64,000 bases of DNA from Formosa sp. L2A11 (GTDB lineage: Bacteria; Bacteroidota; Bacteroidia; Flavobacteriales; Flavobacteriaceae): contig NZ_CP047028.1 of NCBI RefSeq assembly GCF_009796865.1, positions 2,604,001 to 2,668,000 on the forward strand, written 5' to 3'. The translations under genes and the position numbers were made by a program. Positions 8,282 to 17,074 of the stretch are shown piece after piece; the first letter of the stretch is position 1, and every line of letters starts with the position of its first letter. The notes beneath the pieces were generated by a model. That model saw only the letters and a program-made list of their open reading frames with translations. It searched no databases and was not told the origin of the DNA.

Positions 8282-9049
8282 ATGAGAACATTCAACGAAA
8301 GAGAAAAGGAAGTTTTAAAGATGTTGTATAATATATCCAATGACAAGTTGGAATTATTTAGCTTCCATTTACAGCATAAGTATTTTAAAGATTTGACTAA
8401 TTCTGCACTTTTTCTCTTCCCAAAACGTGAAGAAGTGATCTTATATATTCCTAAAGTTCATTTTGACGACCTCGAGAAAAGAAAAAGCATTATGATGGAA
8501 TTTATGGAATTCTTATCATTAATTAGTTTTCTAAAAGAAGAGCGTTTTATAAATATAATTCCTAACGAAGATGTAGGTAAGTCTGAACTACATATAATGA
8601 GAAAAGATTTTAACAATCCGAAAATTGAACAATCGACGCAAAATATAATTCTAAATGAGAATGGGGATTATATTGACACAAAACAAGCTCATCTGATTTT
8701 AGATTCTGATTCTGAAATAATATTTGAGGGTGTTGGACTTCAAAAATTGATTTACAATCAAGTGACTGAAAACTGTATGGGATTATTATTTGTTTCAGAA
8801 GAATTAAAAGAATTTGTTAGAAACAAATATATGTCAAAAGAAGATTTGAGATATAAACGTAGCCAAATTGCAACTTGGATTGGAATTTCATTAGCTATAA
8901 TTTTTGGAATTCTGGGTTTGTTTAATCCATTCAATCATAAACAAAACACAGTTCCAATTGAACCTCAAGAATTATCACCAATCATTAAAAATAGTAACGA
9001 AATCCATCAAGACATACATAAAATCATTGAAATAATAGAAAAACAATAG
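8282..9049 (+). CDS. Uncharacterised protein with one C-terminal membrane helix
   Basis: I do not recognise this 255-residue protein. Residues 1-195 are soluble and mixed alpha/beta, beginning MRTFNEREKEVLKMLYNISN and containing blocks such as LFLFPKREEVILYIPK. A single hydrophobic helix (about 198-216, IATWIGISLAIIFGILGLF) is followed by a short charged tail ending in IIEIIEKQ. The topology suggests a cytoplasmic domain tethered to the inner membrane. It has no operon partners and lies directly beside the IS91-type element. Its isolated position suggests accessory DNA; its function is unknown. Confidence 0.75.
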   Translation: MRTFNEREKEVLKMLYNISNDKLELFSFHLQHKYFKDLTNSALFLFPKREEVILYIPKVHFDDLEKRKSIMMEFMEFLSLISFLKEERFINIIPNEDVGKSELHIMRKDFNNPKIEQSTQNIILNENGDYIDTKQAHLILDSDSEIIFEGVGLQKLIYNQVTENCMGLLFVSEELKEFVRNKYMSKEDLRYKRSQIATWIGISLAIIFGILGLFNPFNHKQNTVPIEPQELSPIIKNSNEIHQDIHKIIEIIEKQ

Positions 9050-9073
9050 ATTCATTAACAAATTAAAAACTAC

Positions 9074-9349
9074 ACACAATAACTAAGTATTCGGCTCGCC
9101 GATAGGCCAGAGCTGAATATTGTGTTGACGAAGTCGGCAGAAGATGTCTCTTATGGGGAAAACGATGTGTTTAGGGAAGGATGCTTTGGTAATCGATTGT
9201 AGTTTACATGTTTAAACTACGCTGATTAGTCTTTATTTGGAAGAGATTGTTTCTTTTTTCGGTAACACTTAATATAATTTCACTTTATAATGGCTTAAAT
9301 TTTAAGTTTAGCCATTGAGAGGTCTGTCCGCGCTTGCAGATTGTTTTTT
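9074..9349. other. Element end region with palindromes (IS91-type left boundary)
   Basis: No gene is seen here. A 51-nt imperfect palindrome begins ACACAATA at 9074 and closes with TATTGTGT at about 9125, with inner arms ATTCGGCTC/GAGCTGAAT. Two further hairpins follow: GTAGTTTA (9199-9206) with TAAACTAC (9213-9220), and AATGGCTTAAA with GTTTAGCCATT at 9287-9314. Palindromes near the ends are expected for rolling-circle elements, where they mark replication start or stop. The outermost palindrome is the likeliest boundary, but the exact end cannot be fixed without an empty-site comparison. Confidence 0.45.
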
Positions 9350-10488
9350 TTAATTGACCCTATTTAATTTTTTATCTCTTAATAATACCCTCCAATTTTC
9401 GGGAGGACCACGATCGTTAAATAGTAGTATGGTATGTAGTTTTCCTTTTTTACAAACGGGACAACGACGGTGTAAAACAGGTTCGACTGTTTTAATACTC
9501 ACTATCTTTTTACAAGCCAGTTCGGCTTGTAGTCTCGGTAATTTCTCTTTTTTCCAGCTGCTGCTTAAAATACCGTAATGCCGTATGCGTGTAAAGCCTT
9601 GGGTAAAATATGCAAAGCAAAGCGTCTAACAAATTCTTCACTGGACAAAGTCAACTTTATCTTTTTAGCTTGGTGCCGGTAATCTTTCGCGGTAAAAGTC
9701 ACCGTTTTATTTTCACGATCTACAGCAATAATACGATGGTTACTTATTGCAATTTTATGCGTGTATCTGCCTAGATATTCAATAACATATTTTGGACTTC
9801 TAAAAGATTGTTTCGCATAGATCACCCATTTTTTACTGTACACTGTATTATAAACTTTCTTTGGGATTTTTACTTCACTTTTCCTAAGTTCAGAGATAAA
9901 TTTAGCCTTAAACACCTTGCTCATAGATTTTACATTGAATAGATATTTACCTTTATTTTTTGCACTTTTCCATGTCCCTGATTTACGCCATCCACCGCCA
10001 GGAACAATACAATGCAAGTGCGGATGTAGGCTCATGTTTTGTCCCCAGGTATGAAGTATAGCAATCATACCCAGTTTAGCGCCCAAGTGTTTGGGGTTGT
10101 CTCCAAACTGTTGCAGGGTTTGCCATGCGGTTCTAAACAAACTGCTATAAATTACTTTACCATGACTCAGAGCGTAGGTATTAAACTCACTTGGAAGCGT
10201 AAAAACGATATGAAAATAAGGCACATTTAATAGTTCGCCTTCTCTGGCTTTTATCCACTGTTCACGTTTGTGTCCCTGGCATGTTGGGCAATGTCTATTT
10301 CTGCAACTGTTATAACTAATGTGTAAGGCTTGGCAACAATCGCATTTATCAATATGGCCACCCATAGCTTTGGTGCGACACCTTCTTATGGCTTGTAACC
10401 CACGGTAATGCCAAGAGGTCAGACTCAATGTTTTGAGCTGTAGCTGTTCCATTTCTAAAATGTCAGCTACTTTATGTTTACAAAACAT
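9350..10488 (-). pseudogene. IS91-family Y2 rolling-circle transposase, frameshifted near the C-terminus
   Basis: The main frame (9565-10488) gives 307 residues: an N-terminal cysteine-rich zinc-binding domain (CDCC to CRNRHCPTCQGHK, about 49-73), the HUH metal motif HPHLH at 155-159, and tyrosine motif YLGRYTHK at 238-245. It ends abnormally in LPKALHAYGITVF. One nucleotide out of frame, the usual family sequence continues as RIRHYGILSSSWKKEKL, a CPVCKKGK zinc pair and LLRDKKLNRVN, stopping at 9350-9352. Restoring one G near 9598 gives about 379 residues, normal for the family. The HUH and Tyr residues precede the lesion. Its start overlaps the recombinase stop (TAATG). Confidence 0.88.
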
Positions 10489-11391
10489 TAATCGTAAAGT
10501 TTATCCAAGGGAGAAAATTTGGAACCACTAGGCAAATTGGCAACATGAAGATACGTGAGTGTCATCTCGATATGTGCATGTCCAAGAAGTTCCTTTAAAC
10601 TGACGATATCAACACCATACTCTAATAAATGTGTAGCAAACGTGTGCCGTAAAGTATGGGCAGTTATCTGTTTAGAACTCCCTATTTTACTTCTGTTTTC
10701 TTTAATAATCCAGCGTATACCGTTGGTGGTTAATCCGCGTGATTCTCCAGCTTTAGAAACTTGGCTATTAAAAAGATGTCCCTGAGGGTTTTCTGTTGTG
10801 ATGTATTTTTTTAATCCCCTAATCAGAAGCGGACTCAAAGGCACATAGCGATCTATTTTTCCTTTTTTCTTAGGAATAAACACGGTTTTACGCTCAAAAT
10901 CGAGATCAGATAATTTAACAGCGCAGAGTTCGTAGCTACGCAGTCCACAACCGTAAAGCATACCTATTATCAAACGATGCTTAAGATATTTAGGCGCTTT
11001 TAAAAGGCGCTTAACTTCCTCTTTATTTAGAACACATGGTAGTTTAATATCTCTTTTAATTTGAGGAAGCGCTACACGTTTGGCTTCCATGCCCATCACT
11101 TTGTAGGCTGCTCTGAGTCCGAAAATGGTGTGTTTAAAGAAACTCTCGGAAGGTGTTTTGTGAAGTTTTTGGCAGTGGTAAAGATAGTTCTGAACGTGTT
11201 CTACCGATAGTTTTTCAGGACTTCGGTTGTAATGCAAAGCTAAGTGTGCCAAGCACCGGAGATAGTTGTTTAAAGTGCTTTTGGCTTTGCCATTAATAGA
11301 GAAACTCTGTTCGAGTTTGGTTTGAAGATGACTGAAATCCTTTACATCTGAAAAGGCGCGTTCAGCAATGGTTTTACTTTTTTTTAAACAT
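10488..11391 (-). pseudogene. Tyrosine recombinase of the IS91-type element, probable poly-A frameshift at the N-terminus
   Basis: XerC/D-like site-specific recombinase. The readable 254-residue frame (10488-11252, TTG start) has the catalytic set Arg105 (GLRSYEL), Lys near 130, HTLRH 199-203, His225 (LLGH) and Tyr234 (TYLHV). The same frame continues upstream without a start codon, encoding SAM-like core-binding sequence (KTIAERAFSDVKDFSHLQTK). An ATG at 11389-11391 followed by TTT and eight A would join it if one A were removed, giving about 300 residues, the normal size. Either a slippage mutation or transcriptional slippage is possible. The gene is coupled to the transposase through TAATG. 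The integrase/Y2-transposase pairing is known from Bacteroidota elements. Confidence 0.82.
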
Positions 11392-11632
11392 AATAATAGA
11401 TTTAAAATTTACCCATAAGTTAATAAATCTATTACTTTTACAAAAGAACCAACTTATTCTGAATCAGTCAGGAGGGCTTCCGACCGATAGGGAGGATTCG
11501 TTCAACATAGTATGTAATTTATTACTTAAACAATACGCAATCTCTTTATTTTTATGTGTTAGCAAATTTTTAGACTAATAGTTAGTCTGATAAATATAGT
11601 GAAGTGAAAGAATACTCTAAAAAATGAATTAT

Positions 11633-11676
11633 TTGACTTAGATCAAATAGTTTGATGTAATACAACTTTATTTTTG
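11633..11676 (+). promoter_or_regulatory. Class-II-like Crp/FNR box plus -7 element of ribB
   Basis: TTGACTTAGATCAA at 11633-11646 fits the FNR-type consensus TTGAY-N4-RTCAA perfectly. A perfect -7 element TATTTTTG follows at 11669-11676. The box centre (11639.5) is 29.5 nt before the first base of the -7 element, which puts it near -43 of the expected start site, the position of class II activators. The downstream gene pair encodes RibB and a Crp-family regulator, so autoregulation is likely. The same geometry recurs at 50997-51040. Confidence 0.7.
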
Positions 11677-11693
11677 CATATAAAATAATTAAA

Positions 11694-12356
11694 ATGGTAT
11701 CTACACAATTAAATACATTAGAGAAATTAAGTCACAATAGTCAAGAACTCTTAGAAAAAGCATTTGTACATCTTCAGAATGGAAAAGGAGTTATATTAAT
11801 AGATGATAAAAACAGAGAAAATGAAGGAGATTTGGTGTTCTCTGCACATAATATGACTCTTAAAGATATGGCACTTATGATTAGAAATTGTAGTGGTATT
11901 GTTTGTCTTTGTTTAACTAATGAAAAAGCAGATTCACTTAATTTACCGTATATGGTAGAGGTAAACACAAGTAGTTTTCAAACGCCTTTTACCGTTTCTA
12001 TAGAAGCAAAAGAAGGAGTAACTACTGGCGTTTCTGCCAAAGATAGATTAACAACAATACAAGTTGCGTCTAATGAAAATGCTAAGAGCCAAGATTTAGC
12101 AAAACCTGGGCATATTTTTCCTTTAAGAGGTAGAAATAATGGTGTTCTAGATAGAAAAGGACATACTGAAGGAAGTATTGATTTAATGAAATTAGCAGGC
12201 TTAAAACCAGAAGCTGTTCTTTGTGAATTAATGAACGCCGACGGAACTATGGCAAGAATAGACACGATTTCAAAATTTGCAAACGAACACGATTTAATGG
12301 TCGTGTCTATAGAAGATATTATTCATTATCGTAAATTTGTTAGAGACTTTAAATAA
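11694..12356 (+). CDS. ribB: 3,4-dihydroxy-2-butanone-4-phosphate synthase
   Basis: The 220-residue enzyme converts ribulose 5-phosphate to 3,4-dihydroxy-2-butanone 4-phosphate and formate in riboflavin synthesis. It shows the family's acidic metal/substrate loop [12 protein letters not shown] (37-48), the SGIVC segment, TTGVSAKDR, and the histidine motif KPGHIFPLR followed by GHTEGSIDL. It is a stand-alone RibB of E. coli size (about 217 residues) without a fused GTP cyclohydrolase II domain. No FMN riboswitch is evident upstream. The stop codon overlaps the ATG of the next regulator gene (TAAATGA context), and a Crp/FNR box lies 48 nt before its start, so expression is probably conditional and not housekeeping. 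Confidence 0.95.
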   Translation: MVSTQLNTLEKLSHNSQELLEKAFVHLQNGKGVILIDDKNRENEGDLVFSAHNMTLKDMALMIRNCSGIVCLCLTNEKADSLNLPYMVEVNTSSFQTPFTVSIEAKEGVTTGVSAKDRLTTIQVASNENAKSQDLAKPGHIFPLRGRNNGVLDRKGHTEGSIDLMKLAGLKPEAVLCELMNADGTMARIDTISKFANEHDLMVVSIEDIIHYRKFVRDFK

Positions 12357-12932
12357 ATGACAGACTATACAGAGCTCATTAATTTTATTAAAAAAAACGT
12401 TGAAATTGGAGATGAAGACTTAAAAATTATTTTGTCTTATTTTAAAATTATAAAAAAACATAAAAACGAGATTTTACTTCCTACTGGAAATATTAGTCAA
12501 GTTAGCTATTTTGTAAATAAAGGGTGTTTAAGGTTGTTTTTTATTGATGATAATGGAAAAGACGTTACGCGTTATATTGCATTCGAAAATCAATTTGCTA
12601 CAGAACTTGTTAGTTTTATTACGAAAGAACCTGCCCAAGAAACAATTCAAGTTATTGAAGATAGCGAACTTCTTTACATTACTCACGAAGACTTTAGACA
12701 TCTTATAAAAATTATTCCTAAATGGAAGGATTTTTATAGTGTTTATTTAGAAAAAGCATATGTAAATAATTCAAAAAGGCTAACATCTTTCACTACTTTA
12801 AATGCTTCAGAAAGATATAATCAATTATTTAAAATTAATCCCAATATTGTTAAACGTATACCTAATAAAATAGTGGCTTCTTATATAAATATATCACAAG
12901 AAACATTAAGCAGGATAAAGTCTAAAATCTAA
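12357..12932 (+). CDS. Crp/FNR-family transcriptional regulator
   Basis: A 191-residue regulator with an N-terminal cyclic-nucleotide-binding-like beta barrel (about 20-115, including YFVNKGCLRLFFIDDNGKD) and a C-terminal winged helix. The recognition helix reads SQETLSRIKSKI, containing the ExxSR signature by which FNR-type proteins read TTGAT half-sites. Only one cysteine is seen and there is no N-terminal cysteine cluster, so an iron-sulphur oxygen sensor is unlikely; the effector is unknown. The gene begins directly at the ribB stop and is presumably co-transcribed. The box at 11633-11646 matches its predicted specificity. Confidence 0.88.
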   Translation: MTDYTELINFIKKNVEIGDEDLKIILSYFKIIKKHKNEILLPTGNISQVSYFVNKGCLRLFFIDDNGKDVTRYIAFENQFATELVSFITKEPAQETIQVIEDSELLYITHEDFRHLIKIIPKWKDFYSVYLEKAYVNNSKRLTSFTTLNASERYNQLFKINPNIVKRIPNKIVASYINISQETLSRIKSKI

Positions 12933-13044
12933 TTTTACCAATTATAAATTGTACAAAAAAGCACTAAAAGCTAACACTAGCCATTTCTTTCTCTTGGCAC
13001 ATTAATCCTTTTAGATATATGGCCTTTAAGTGCGTTTATCCTTT

Positions 13045-13052
13045 TATCTTTG
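13045..13052 (+). promoter_or_regulatory. -7 promoter element TATCTTTG
   Basis: A perfect TAnnTTTG element 21 nt before the ATG at 13074. It overlaps the alternative TTG start at 13050, which argues for the ATG. No Crp/FNR box is found at the corresponding upstream position. Confidence 0.6.
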
Positions 13053-13073
13053 TATTTCAAAAAACAGTATATA

Positions 13074-13367
13074 ATGAAAAATCAACTTTCAATAATCGCT
13101 AAAATTTCAGCGAAAGCAGAACACACTGAATTTGTAAAAGACGCACTTCTACATCTTGTAAAAGCTTCTAGACCCGATAAAGGCTGTATAAACTATAATT
13201 TACTTCAGGATAACACAGACAAGAATAGCTTTGTGGTTTATGAAAATTGGAAGGACGAAGCAGCTCTAGATTTACATTTAAACACTGCGCATTTTAAAGC
13301 TTTTATGGAGAAAACAGAAGGTATGCTAAGTGAATTTACAGTGAATAAAATGACCATGATTTCTTAG
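13074..13367 (+). CDS. Antibiotic biosynthesis monooxygenase (ABM) domain protein, YgiN-like
   Basis: A 97-residue single-domain protein from the ATG at 13074. It has the ferredoxin-like ABM fold pattern: a first strand LSIIAKISAKAE, a helix FVKDALLHLVKASRPDKGCINYNLLQD, then SFVVYENWKDEAALDLHL and HFKAFMEK. Members such as YgiN and LsrG act as cofactor-free oxygenases, quinol-handling proteins or isomerases of small substrates; the exact reaction cannot be predicted. It precedes the SDR gene by 38 bp and is likely co-transcribed with it. Confidence 0.82.
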   Translation: MKNQLSIIAKISAKAEHTEFVKDALLHLVKASRPDKGCINYNLLQDNTDKNSFVVYENWKDEAALDLHLNTAHFKAFMEKTEGMLSEFTVNKMTMIS

Positions 13368-13405
13368 ACATAGAGTTAAGAGCATGTTATTAAAACAAGT
13401 ATAAT

Positions 13406-14200
13406 ATGGATTTAAAATTAAAAGATAAAGTCGTATTTATAAGTGGTTCTACAGCAGGAATCGGATACGCAACTGCAGAGCGTTTTTTAACAGAAGGAGC
13501 AACTGTGGTTATTAATGGTAGAAATCAAGACCGTGTAGATTTAGCTGTTAATAAATTAAAAACAACTATAAAAGATGCGCAAGTATCTGGAATTTCTGCC
13601 GATTTTTCTAAAGTAGAAGAGATAGATGCTTTACTAGAAAAATTACCAGAAGTAGATATTTTAATAAACAATGCTGGAATTTTTGAACCTAAGGCTTTTG
13701 AAGCTATTAGTGATGCCGATTGGCTTCGTTTTTTTGAAGTAAATGTGATGAGCGGTATTCGTCTGTCAAGACATTATTTTCCTAAAATGCTAGCAAAAAA
13801 TTGGGGTCGCGTAATTTTTATATCAAGTGAATCTGCTGTGTTTATTCCAGAAGAAATGATTCATTACGGGATGACAAAGACAGCACAATTAGGAGTTAGT
13901 AGAGGCTTGGCCGAGTTAACTAAAGGGACAAATGTAACGGTTAATTCTATTTTGCCAGGACCAACAAAATCTAAAGGTGTAGGCCAGTTTATTGATGATT
14001 TAGCAAAATCTGAAAACAAAACTATAAACGAAGTAGAAGCAGAGTTCTTTAAAACGCAGCGCCCAACGTCGCTTATTAGTCGTTTTGCAGCTGTAGAGGA
14101 AGTTGCCAATACGGTTGTTTATTATTCTAGTCCGTTAGCATCTGCAACTAATGGAGCTTCTATTCGTGTAGAAGGTGGACTTATAAAATCAGTTTTATAA
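13406..14200 (+). CDS. SDR-family NAD(P)-dependent oxidoreductase
   Basis: A 264-residue classical short-chain dehydrogenase/reductase. It has the nucleotide-binding glycine motif SGSTAGIG (14-21), NNAG (about 89-92), catalytic Ser in ISSES and the Tyr154-x3-Lys158 pair in HYGMTKTAQLG. The length is normal. The substrate is unknown. It follows the ABM-domain gene, suggesting a small detoxification or quinone/carbonyl-reducing unit, and is followed by a hairpin at 14242-14290. Confidence 0.9.
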   Translation: MDLKLKDKVVFISGSTAGIGYATAERFLTEGATVVINGRNQDRVDLAVNKLKTTIKDAQVSGISADFSKVEEIDALLEKLPEVDILINNAGIFEPKAFEAISDADWLRFFEVNVMSGIRLSRHYFPKMLAKNWGRVIFISSESAVFIPEEMIHYGMTKTAQLGVSRGLAELTKGTNVTVNSILPGPTKSKGVGQFIDDLAKSENKTINEVEAEFFKTQRPTSLISRFAAVEEVANTVVYYSSPLASATNGASIRVEGGLIKSVL

Positions 14201-14241
14201 TTAGAAACTAAAAGTATTATTTATATAGCAAAATAATTAAA

Positions 14242-14290
14242 AACACGGAACAAAGCGTCTTAAAATAAAACGGTGTTTTATTCCTGTGTT
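14242..14290 (+). terminator. Probable terminator hairpin after the SDR gene
   Basis: Arms AACACGGAA (14242-14250) and TTCCTGTGTT (14281-14290) pair with one bulge, and an inner TAAAA/TTTTA pairing is possible. The T-run behind it is weak (CTTCAATTTT). Confidence 0.4.
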
Positions 14291-14489
14291 CTTCAATTTT
14301 ATCATAAAATTAAGTCTTAGATTATGTCTAGGGCTTTTTTTTATGTCTATAAGTTTAATAAAAACAAAAAAAACTCATCGATAAAAAAGGCTGTTTTGTA
14401 TAGTGAAAAATGGCAAACTTCTATTGTGTTCTATATAATAAGAGTAAAGTATCAATTTTGGAGTGTAAATTAATAACACATTCAAAATA

Positions 14490-15821
14490 ATGAAAATAGT
14501 TTTACACTTATTATGCTTTTTTAGTGTGGTAATAGCATCTGCACAAACAAACGATACTATTAGCAAACCTAAAATATGGTCTTTGGAAGATTGTATCGTT
14601 TATGCTATAGAAAATAACATCACTGTTAAAGATGCAGATTTAAATAAAAATATTTCTGAAGTTGCTTACGACAAGGCTAAATCGTCTAGATTACCAAACC
14701 TATTTGGTAGTGCATCTCAAAATTTTTCTAACGGTAATTCAATCGATCCTATTACAAGCGATTATGTAACCGATCAGATTTACTCAACTAATTTAGGGCT
14801 TTCTAGTTCTATGACGCTGTTTGAAGGTGGTCAGATTTCTAATCAAATTAAACAGAATAAATTACTTGTTAATCAGAATTCGTTTTTAGTAGAGGAAGCA
14901 AAGAATGACATTATTGTTAGCATTCTAGAAAATTATCTTCAGTTATTATATTCTAAAGAAGGCATTGCAATTGCTCAAAATAACTTAGAAGCTTCAGAAA
15001 AAGAAGTCGCACGAGCAAAAGCACGTTTAGATGCTGGTTCTATTGCTTTGAATGATTATACAGAAGCACAATCGCAGGCAGCAACAAATAAATACAGTGT
15101 AATTACAGCTAAAAACGATTACCAGCAATATATTATCGCGCTTAAACAATTATTAGAATTAAGACCAGAAGACACTTTGGAAGTTGAGGTTATAGACGAT
15201 AATATGGAATTGGTTAATCTAGAAATGGATAAAATGAGTATCTATTATAAAGCGTTAAAAGTATTACCAGAGGTAAGTGCAAGCGACTTAGATATTACTA
15301 TTAAAGAAAAAGATTTAGACATTGCTAAAGGCGCATATTTACCAACATTATCTTTAGTAGGAAGTGTAGGTTCTGGATATACAAGTATTTCTGATATTAA
15401 TTTTTCTAGACAGTTAGATGTTAACTTTAATCAAAGTATTGGTTTGAGTTTGTCTGTACCAATTTTCAATAGAAATGAAACTAAAGCAGCTGTAAAAACG
15501 GCAGAAATAAATATTGAGCGTTCAGAAATTGAAAAACAAGCTACAGAGAAAGACATTTATAAAAAAGTAGAAACAGCTTACCAAAACGCACTATCGGCTC
15601 AAGAACAAATTATTGCAGCCAAAGCCTCTCAAGAAGCTGCATTACAGTCTTATAATTTAGCAAAAATTAAATATGAGTTGGGAGCGCTAAGTACAACAGA
15701 TTTAATTATCAATCAAAACACATTTACGGCAGCACAGCAAAATTATATTCAAGCTAAATACTTAAACATTTTATATCTCCAATTACTTCAATTTTATCAA
15801 GGAAACGACATTAAACTATAA
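14490..15821 (+). CDS. TolC-family outer-membrane efflux protein
   Basis: A 443-residue outer-membrane channel protein of an efflux system. A signal peptide (residues 1-18, LCFFSVVIASAQT) is followed by two OEP repeats of long helices, for example AIAQNNLEASEKEVARAKAR and a matching C-terminal pair. It would form the trimeric channel joined by the MacA-like adaptor encoded 6 bp downstream. It is the first gene of the large block that continues to at least 19044 and probably to 24855. The ATG at 14490 gives a complete signal peptide. Confidence 0.92.
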   Translation: MKIVLHLLCFFSVVIASAQTNDTISKPKIWSLEDCIVYAIENNITVKDADLNKNISEVAYDKAKSSRLPNLFGSASQNFSNGNSIDPITSDYVTDQIYSTNLGLSSSMTLFEGGQISNQIKQNKLLVNQNSFLVEEAKNDIIVSILENYLQLLYSKEGIAIAQNNLEASEKEVARAKARLDAGSIALNDYTEAQSQAATNKYSVITAKNDYQQYIIALKQLLELRPEDTLEVEVIDDNMELVNLEMDKMSIYYKALKVLPEVSASDLDITIKEKDLDIAKGAYLPTLSLVGSVGSGYTSISDINFSRQLDVNFNQSIGLSLSVPIFNRNETKAAVKTAEINIERSEIEKQATEKDIYKKVETAYQNALSAQEQIIAAKASQEAALQSYNLAKIKYELGALSTTDLIINQNTFTAAQQNYIQAKYLNILYLQLLQFYQGNDIKL

Positions 15822-15827
15822 AACAAC

Positions 15828-17072
15828 ATGAAAACGAAAAAGAAAATCATAATAATTAGCATTGTTGCTGTGGTAGTTGCCATAGTCGCTTATAGTTTTA
15901 TTAGTAGTGATAAAACGGTACTAATAGAAGCTAAAACAGTTACAGCTAAAAAAGGAGATGTAACCACTTTGGTTACTGCCACCGGAACAATTGAGCCTAT
16001 TAATCAGGTAGATGTAGGAACGCAAGTTTCTGGAGTTGTAGAAAAAATATATGTAGATTATAATAGTGTTGTTAAAGAAGGTCAGCTTATTGCCGAGTTA
16101 GATAAAACTAACTTGAAAGCAGCTTTAACACAAGCACAGGCGTCTTACGATAATGCGGTTAGTCAGAGAAATTATATGCAAACCATTTATAACAGACAAA
16201 AAACATTGTTTGATAATAAAGTGATTAGTAAATCAGATTTTGATGATGCCACTTATAATTATGAAACAGCAAAAGGTACTGTTACACAACGTTTGTCAGA
16301 TTTACAATCGGCTCAAACCAATTTAGGATATGCTAATATTTATTCACCTATAGATGGTGTTGTATTATCTAGAGAAATAGACGAAGGTCAAACTGTAGCT
16401 TCAAGTTATAGTACGCCAACCTTATTCACTATTGCACAGGATTTAAAAGAAATGCAAGTTGAAGCAGATGTTGATGAGGCTGATATAGGAAATGTTACAG
16501 AAGGACAACGTGTAACGTTTACAGTAGATGCGTATGTTGGAAAAATATTTGAAGGTACCATAACTCAAGTCCGTTTAGATTATACAGAATCGTCTAACGT
16601 GATTACTTACACAGTAATTATTAAAGCCGATAATCCAGATCTTAAATTAAAGCCAGGACTTACCACAACAATTTCTATTTATACTTTAGAATTAAAAGAT
16701 GTGTTAACAGCAGAAGCAAAAGCAATAAACTTTAAACCAACTCCTCCAATTATGGAAGCTTACGATGCACAACATCAAATTGTAATGGTGCATCCAGAAG
16801 ATGAAGAAGAAGGAGCAAAGCCAAGATCTGTAGACGATGAAGATGATAGTACCGCAGAGGTTTGGGTATTACAAGATAATGGAATGATATCTCCAAAAGC
16901 TGTTAAGTTAGGTGCCAGCGATGGTGTAAATGTTCAAATATTAGAAGGCATTAGTGCTGGAGATAAATTGGTTTATAGTTTAAAGGCTGAAGAAAACGGA
17001 GATATGCCTAAAGGTGGCGGAGATTCAGAGAGTCCGTTTATGCCAAAACCACCAGGATCTAAAAAGAAATAA
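15828..17072 (+). CDS. macA: MacA-like periplasmic adaptor (HlyD/RND membrane-fusion protein)
   Basis: A 414-residue adaptor: N-terminal membrane anchor (residues 5-25), lipoyl/barrel-sandwich halves around VDVGTQVSGVVEKIYVDYN and YANIYSPIDGVVLSREIDEG, a coiled-coil hairpin between them (about 100-165), and beta-barrel and membrane-proximal domains. An acidic stretch (EDEEEGAKPRSVDDEDD) sits near residue 325, and the tail is Gly/Pro rich. It links the MacB-type transporter to TolC. It lies 6 bp after tolC and 2 bp before the ATPase gene. Confidence 0.93.
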   Translation: MKTKKKIIIISIVAVVVAIVAYSFISSDKTVLIEAKTVTAKKGDVTTLVTATGTIEPINQVDVGTQVSGVVEKIYVDYNSVVKEGQLIAELDKTNLKAALTQAQASYDNAVSQRNYMQTIYNRQKTLFDNKVISKSDFDDATYNYETAKGTVTQRLSDLQSAQTNLGYANIYSPIDGVVLSREIDEGQTVASSYSTPTLFTIAQDLKEMQVEADVDEADIGNVTEGQRVTFTVDAYVGKIFEGTITQVRLDYTESSNVITYTVIIKADNPDLKLKPGLTTTISIYTLELKDVLTAEAKAINFKPTPPIMEAYDAQHQIVMVHPEDEEEGAKPRSVDDEDDSTAEVWVLQDNGMISPKAVKLGASDGVNVQILEGISAGDKLVYSLKAEENGDMPKGGGDSESPFMPKPPGSKKK

Positions 17073-17074
17073 TC

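Larger units (their letters stand above)
9074..11505 (-). mobile_element. IS91-family element with accessory tyrosine recombinase
   Basis: The element consists of the recombinase and the Y2 transposase in one minus-strand operon, flanked by palindromic DNA on the transposase side (9074-9314) and by a GC-rich segment on the other (about 11459-11505, containing CAGGAGGGCTTCCGACCG). Base composition is visibly richer in G+C than the neighbouring flavobacterial genes. Rolling-circle elements produce no target duplication, so the boundaries given are inferred from palindromes and gene content, not from repeats. Both genes carry one frameshift, so the copy is probably inactive or nearly so. Confidence 0.7.

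Noticed and set aside
9354..9578. A 74-codon plus-strand frame
   Set aside because: It is antisense to the frameshifted C-terminal part of the IS91-family transposase, which explains the sequence.
11506..11693. FMN riboswitch upstream of ribB
   Set aside because: None of the conserved RFN-element blocks is present between the mobile element and ribB; the promoter and Crp/FNR box explain the region.
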